NCBI GenBank assembly: GCA_016840905.1
Contig: JAEORM010000140.1
Location: 1-15,827 of the forward strand
Direction: 5' to 3'
DNA length: 15,827 nucleotides
From: Candidatus Gerdarchaeota archaeon
GTDB taxonomy: Archaea > Asgardarchaeota > Heimdallarchaeia > JABLTI01
Under the pieces are notes generated by a model that saw only the letters and a program-made list of their open reading frames with translations, searched no databases and had not been told where the DNA came from. A program made the position numbers and the translations under genes. Positions 13,163 through 15,827 of this stretch are shown here, in pieces (position 1 is the stretch's first letter; every line of letters starts with the position of its first letter).

Positions 13163-13996
13163 CTAAGATTTTTTCTTTAGATATTGTTCTAAAGCAATTT
13201 TATATTCGTTCTCGAAGTCTTTAGCTTTATTTTTGAGTATTTCGGTTGCTTTTCTAAAAGTATCCAAAGGTGAAATTGCACCTGTTGTTTCTAATAGAAA
13301 GATGAAATCTCCATCTACATGACCCATTTTTAAAGAATCATACGTACAAGCACGTGTGCATAAATCACACAATAGACATTCCAAAGGATCTGTTAAAGTT
13401 ACTACTTTTTTAGTGACCTTTAAGATGTTTTTTGGACATGCTTCTACACATTCCATACAACCAGTGCATTTTGAGGGATCTTGTTCTACTTTGGGATAAT
13501 AACGGTAACTACAAGTTACTGCTGGAGCCCATTTTGCATGATCCTTTCCTCGACCCATCATAGCAATAGCTTCCAAGGTTATTTTTTGTCCTGGACCTAA
13601 TTTTGCTATTGGTATTTTATCTGAAACTGGTTTTATTTTTGAATCATCAGAATGTAAATCTTTAGAATACACCATACGTGTTTCATCTAAATTTGCTTCA
13701 ACTTCTAGTGTTATTGGAACACTGCAGAATTGACAACCTTCACCACCACAATTTTCACATTCTTTTGCAACAGTGAATTCATCAATTGGTGTTGTTAGAG
13801 GTATTAGACCAAGTCGATGAGCAACCATTTCATCTAGTACAGGGGAGGTATTTTCAACTAAGATAATATCCTCTATAGCAAGAGTTGGTACCTCTGACAT
13901 TATGGTTCTTCTTAATGAATTAACAAACGTATAAGTGGTTCCTTTTATAAGGAATCGTAGTTTGTTTCCTTTATTTTCGATGACCTCTAGTTCCAT
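13163..13996 (-). CDS. rpoD: DNA-directed RNA polymerase subunit D (Rpb3-like) with two ferredoxin-type clusters
   Basis: This 277-residue archaeal RNA polymerase subunit D, homologous to Rpb3/AC40 and bacterial alpha, pairs with subunit L to start polymerase assembly. The alpha-like dimerisation core is clear (TTYTFVNSLRRTIMSEVPTLAIEDI at 20-44, VLDEMVAHRLGLIPL at 53-67, GRGKDHAKWAPA at 148-159, then the C-terminal helix from 230). A zinc-knuckle-like group C80, C83, C88 and C91 follows the core strand. The inserted ferredoxin domain (about 170-225) has two full motifs, C177/C180/C183/C187-Pro and C207/C210/C213/C217, so two [4Fe-4S] clusters are predicted. It is the first gene of the operon. 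ATG at 13996 has no Shine-Dalgarno and a TATA box about 38 bp upstream, consistent with a very short leader. uS13, uS4 and uS11, which often precede it, are absent. Confidence 0.97.
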   Translation of the reverse strand: MELEVIENKGNKLRFLIKGTTYTFVNSLRRTIMSEVPTLAIEDIILVENTSPVLDEMVAHRLGLIPLTTPIDEFTVAKECENCGGEGCQFCSVPITLEVEANLDETRMVYSKDLHSDDSKIKPVSDKIPIAKLGPGQKITLEAIAMMGRGKDHAKWAPAVTCSYRYYPKVEQDPSKCTGCMECVEACPKNILKVTKKVVTLTDPLECLLCDLCTRACTYDSLKMGHVDGDFIFLLETTGAISPLDTFRKATEILKNKAKDFENEYKIALEQYLKKKS

Positions 13997-14028
13997 GGTT
14001 TATCACAACATTTCATTTGTCCCTTATG

Positions 14029-14040
14029 ATTTTATAAAAT
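14029..14040 (-). promoter_or_regulatory. TATA box for the rpoD-eL18-uL13-uS9 operon
   Basis: ATTTTATAAAAT, itself a perfect palindrome, is centred about 38 bp upstream of the rpoD ATG. At usual archaeal spacing transcription would begin around 14008, leaving a leader of about 12 bases and explaining the lack of a ribosome-binding site. Confidence 0.5.
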
Positions 14041-14078
14041 GGACAAAAGATACTTCAAGTATCAATTCTCGATTGTTG

Positions 14079-14095
14079 GAAAATTACTTATAAAG
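14079..14095 (+). promoter_or_regulatory. BRE/TATA-like element for nadM
   Basis: GGAAAATTACTTATAAAG begins near 14078: a purine/A-rich BRE-like stretch followed by TTATAAAG (14088-14095). It is about 105 bp before the nadM ATG, predicting a leader of roughly 75 bases that contains the GGAG at 14185-14188. A nearer AATTATATAA at 14161-14170 is also TATA-like but would start transcription at or beyond that ribosome site. Confidence 0.4.
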
Positions 14096-14197
14096 TTTTT
14101 TAATATAATGAACTTTAATGATAGTATTAATATTTCCTAAAGAAAGTAATTTAACATAGTAATTATATAATTTTACATCTATACGGAGAAAAATATC

Positions 14198-14722
14198 ATG
14201 CGAGGAATGATCGTCGGAAGATTTCAACCTTTTCATAATGGTCACTTGAATGCGGTAAAATATATCTTATCAGAAATGGACGATTTAATAATTATAATTG
14301 CAGCATCTCAACAAAGTCATCAACCAAATAATCCCTTTACTGCAGGAGAGCGATATGAGATGATTCATAATGCTCTAGTTGATGAATTGAAAGATATTAC
14401 TCGAGTGATTATTGTTCCAGCAAATGATGTTAAAGACAATGGTTTGTGGGTTGCTCATCTAACACGATTAGTTCCAAAATTTGATATTGTTTATGCAAAC
14501 AATCCTCTAACAGCTTTTCTCTTCAAACAAGCTGGTAAGGAAGTACGAAATCCTCCAATGTATGAACGAACAGAATGTAATGCTGATCATATTCGGGATT
14601 TAATTTTACAAGATGACAAATCATGGAAAAAATTAGTTCCGAAAGCAGTTGCTAAAGTTATTGAAGGTATAGATGGAATTCAACGCATTAAAATTATTAA
14701 TTCAACTGATAAAACTAAGTAA
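14198..14722 (+). CDS. nadM: Nicotinamide-nucleotide adenylyltransferase, archaeal type
   Basis: This 174-residue enzyme joins NMN (or nicotinate mononucleotide) to the AMP part of ATP, giving NAD(+) or its acid precursor plus diphosphate, in the cytosol. It follows the archaeal NadM family along its whole length: MRGMIVGRFQPFHNGH (1-16, with the nucleotidyltransferase HxGH-type motif H13/H16), NPFTAGERYEMI (45-56), IIVPANDVKDNGLWV (71-85), YANNPLTAFLF (99-109) and the second ATP motif NADHIRDLI (128-136, equivalent to the usual S-x-T-E-I-R). ATG at 14198 has GGAG nine bases upstream. It is divergent from rpoD, and its last eight bases overlap the end of the convergent alkyltransferase gene. 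Length is normal. Confidence 0.95.
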   Translation: MRGMIVGRFQPFHNGHLNAVKYILSEMDDLIIIIAASQQSHQPNNPFTAGERYEMIHNALVDELKDITRVIIVPANDVKDNGLWVAHLTRLVPKFDIVYANNPLTAFLFKQAGKEVRNPPMYERTECNADHIRDLILQDDKSWKKLVPKAVAKVIEGIDGIQRIKIINSTDKTK

Positions 14723-15089
14723 ATTTATGACGGTATACTTTCAAATTGATTTTTCCCTTAACCACTTCGACGCCCTCATTACGAAGCATATTAATTTTCT
14801 CTTGAACAGCACCTGGTTCTCCTCCTCTGAAATTACCAATAGAACCATCTGATTTGATAACTCTATGACATGGGATAAAAGGACCACAAACATTATTTTT
14901 CATAGTAGTACCTACTGCTCGTGAAGCTAAAGGTGAATATTTAGGATTTCTTCTTGCTAATTCTATTGCTAAATCTCCATAAGTTGTAACTTTACCTTTT
15001 GGTACTTCAGCCAAGATACGTAAAATAGCTTGTTGATATGGGCTCAAAGTAGCTAGCTTTTTTTCATCTTCAGGAGTAATGATATACAT
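14715..15089 (-). CDS. ogt: Short O6-alkylguanine-DNA alkyltransferase (MGMT-type, single domain)
   Basis: This 124-residue protein corresponds to the C-terminal DNA-binding and active-site domain of O6-alkylguanine-DNA alkyltransferase. That enzyme moves the alkyl group from O6-alkylguanine to its own cysteine. Visible parts are LSPYQQAILRILAEVPKGKVTTYGDLA (15-41, the helix-turn-helix entry), SRAVGTTMKNN (56-66, with the base-flipping Arg near R57), PCHRV (73-77, active C74) and SDGSIGNFRGG (80-90), then an EGVEVVKGKI ending. All catalytic residues are present, so repair activity is plausible, but the N-terminal domain of full-length Ogt is absent, as it also is in alkyltransferase-like (ATL) proteins. 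Those usually replace the cysteine, which is kept here. ATG at 15089. It overlaps nadM tail to tail. Confidence 0.9.
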   Translation of the reverse strand: MYIITPEDEKKLATLSPYQQAILRILAEVPKGKVTTYGDLAIELARRNPKYSPLASRAVGTTMKNNVCGPFIPCHRVIKSDGSIGNFRGGEPGAVQEKINMLRNEGVEVVKGKINLKVYRHKFT

Positions 15090-15156
15090 TCAAAACACCA
15101 TATAATTGATAATAAAAACTAGTCTTATTTGTTTTTAAATAAATATGTAACAGTCT

Positions 15157-15173
15157 AGGATTATTATAATCCT
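15157..15173 (-). terminator. Hairpin over the stop codon of the RNA cyclase gene
   Basis: AGGATT (15157-15162) and AATCCT (15168-15173) form a 6-bp stem with a 5-nt loop that contains the TAA of the cyclase gene (15164-15166). No long T run follows on the minus strand, so termination activity is uncertain; it copies the stop-codon hairpins elsewhere in the window. Confidence 0.4.
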
Positions 15174-15827
15174 TTTTGTTTCAAAACTGGTTCACATGAA
15201 ATTGTACCAGATTCCCCTTCTTTCCCTTCAATAGTAAATGCAGCTCCAGTGAATTTCTTAACTATTTCTATATTAGTTAGTGTATGAAGCGTTATTTTTG
15301 TTGTATCAATAATTGCTGGAAAATCAGATAGACTCATCCATAAAACAAGTTGATCTGCTAAATGATAATCGATTGGTTTCTGTGTCGCTATTTGTGCTAA
15401 TAATCTAGTAGCAGCTGTTTTACCAACTACCTCAGCAGGGAGACCTTTTTCACCTAAACAATCACCAGCTAAAATAGTACCATAATTTGTTTTTACCCAA
15501 AGTATAATTCCCGTACCCGGACCAAGATGTGTATCATATTTAAGTTCTGGGCAATCAAGTTCGATGTTTTTTAATGTATAATTATACTTTTTTAATTCAG
15601 TTCCTGCGGAAGCAAGCATTCTTTCAGCTATGTGAGCAGGTAATTGTACAGCATGAGCTTTAGCATTAATTTCTTCAATCTTGAATGGATCTTCAAATTT
15701 GAACATTATTGGTTTTAAACGTATAATTGGATTCACATCACAAGATAAAGTACCTCCACCTCTAGGATAATGCCCTCTTCTACCTAAACACATGGTGATA
15801 TCAAGACCTAGTTGTTCCATCAGAGGA
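15164..15827 (-). CDS. rtcA: RNA 3'-terminal phosphate cyclase, 3' part of the gene
   Basis: The frame stays open to the right window edge (codons upstream of the ATG at 15820 read Pro-Leu, as expected before MEQLG), so about 221 C-terminal residues are visible and the N-terminus is missing. The family converts an RNA 3'-phosphate to a 2',3'-cyclic phosphate with ATP, through an enzyme-AMP intermediate on His. Counting from the visible Met, the diagnostic parts are RRGHYPRGGG (14-23), GPGTGIILW (100-108) and YHLADQLVLW (152-161). H153 of HLADQL matches the adenylated histidine of E. coli RtcA, so this is a catalytic cyclase rather than the Rcl1-type inactive homologue. Its stop lies within a hairpin. 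The gap to the alkyltransferase gene downstream is 74 bp. Confidence 0.93.
   Translation of the reverse strand, partial: PLMEQLGLDITMCLGRRGHYPRGGGTLSCDVNPIIRLKPIMFKFEDPFKIEEINAKAHAVQLPAHIAERMLASAGTELKKYNYTLKNIELDCPELKYDTHLGPGTGIILWVKTNYGTILAGDCLGEKGLPAEVVGKTAATRLLAQIATQKPIDYHLADQLVLWMSLSDFPAIIDTTKITLHTLTNIEIVKKFTGAAFTIEGKEGESGTISCEPVLKQKGL

Noticed and set aside
12955..13224. Open frame on the plus strand opposite eL18 and the end of rpoD
   Set aside because: It runs across two well-supported genes and their junction; a chance frame.
1..15827. CRISPR array, transposon ends, integrase or attachment site
   Set aside because: No regularly spaced repeats, no transposase or recombinase frame, and no long inverted repeats beyond the local hairpins.

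Overview
The window reads as a piece of an archaeal chromosome with low GC (about one third, judged by eye). The evidence is an archaeal rpoD - eL18 - uL13 - uS9 block, an RNA polymerase Rpb3/RpoD subunit with an inserted ferredoxin domain, an archaeal-type NMN adenylyltransferase, a MEMO1-family protein, a TldD/TldE pair and TATA-like boxes in front of many genes. A ribosomal protein eL13 (L13e) homologue is also present. That protein is known from TACK and Asgard archaea and eukaryotes and is not typical of Euryarchaeota. With the low GC and frequent Shine-Dalgarno motifs this suggests an Asgard archaeon (Lokiarchaeia-like), or failing that a TACK archaeon. This assignment is an inference.

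Layout, left to right. The left edge holds the 3' end of a coiled-coil/winged-helix gene, converging on an unrecognised 125-residue protein. A divergent region then leads to a small acidic zinc-ribbon protein (+), which converges on MEMO1 and an SHMT-like PLP enzyme (-). A divergent promoter region follows, then a two-gene + operon of a coiled-coil protein and an ATP-grasp ligase. This converges on a cystathionine gamma-synthase-family enzyme (-). A four-helix membrane protein and the eL13-like protein (+) come next, converging on the TldD-TldE pair (-). Upstream of tldD lies a HEPN-domain gene, and upstream of that the rpoD-eL18-uL13-uS9 operon (-). At the right end are NMN adenylyltransferase (nadM, +), overlapping tail to tail with a short O6-alkylguanine-DNA alkyltransferase (-), and the 3' part of an RNA 3'-terminal phosphate cyclase gene (-).

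Most genes are core housekeeping: translation, transcription, NAD synthesis, DNA and RNA end repair, one-carbon or sulfur amino-acid chemistry, and peptide processing. Nothing looks mobile: I see no transposase, integrase, CRISPR array, tRNA or rRNA.

The points most worth a second look are inside familiar genes. The SHMT-like enzyme lacks the catalytic-glutamate loop. TldD has HExxH where the family has HExxxH. The eL13 homologue carries a long charged tail. RpoD has two complete CxxCxxCxxxC clusters plus a Cys4 knuckle. The rpoD operon is trimmed at both ends relative to the usual archaeal order. Four of the five convergent gene junctions share one symmetrical hairpin, often overlapping a stop codon, that looks like a two-way terminator. 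I found no clear new defence or mobile system. The nearest thing to an undescribed unit is the translationally coupled coiled-coil/ATP-grasp pair.
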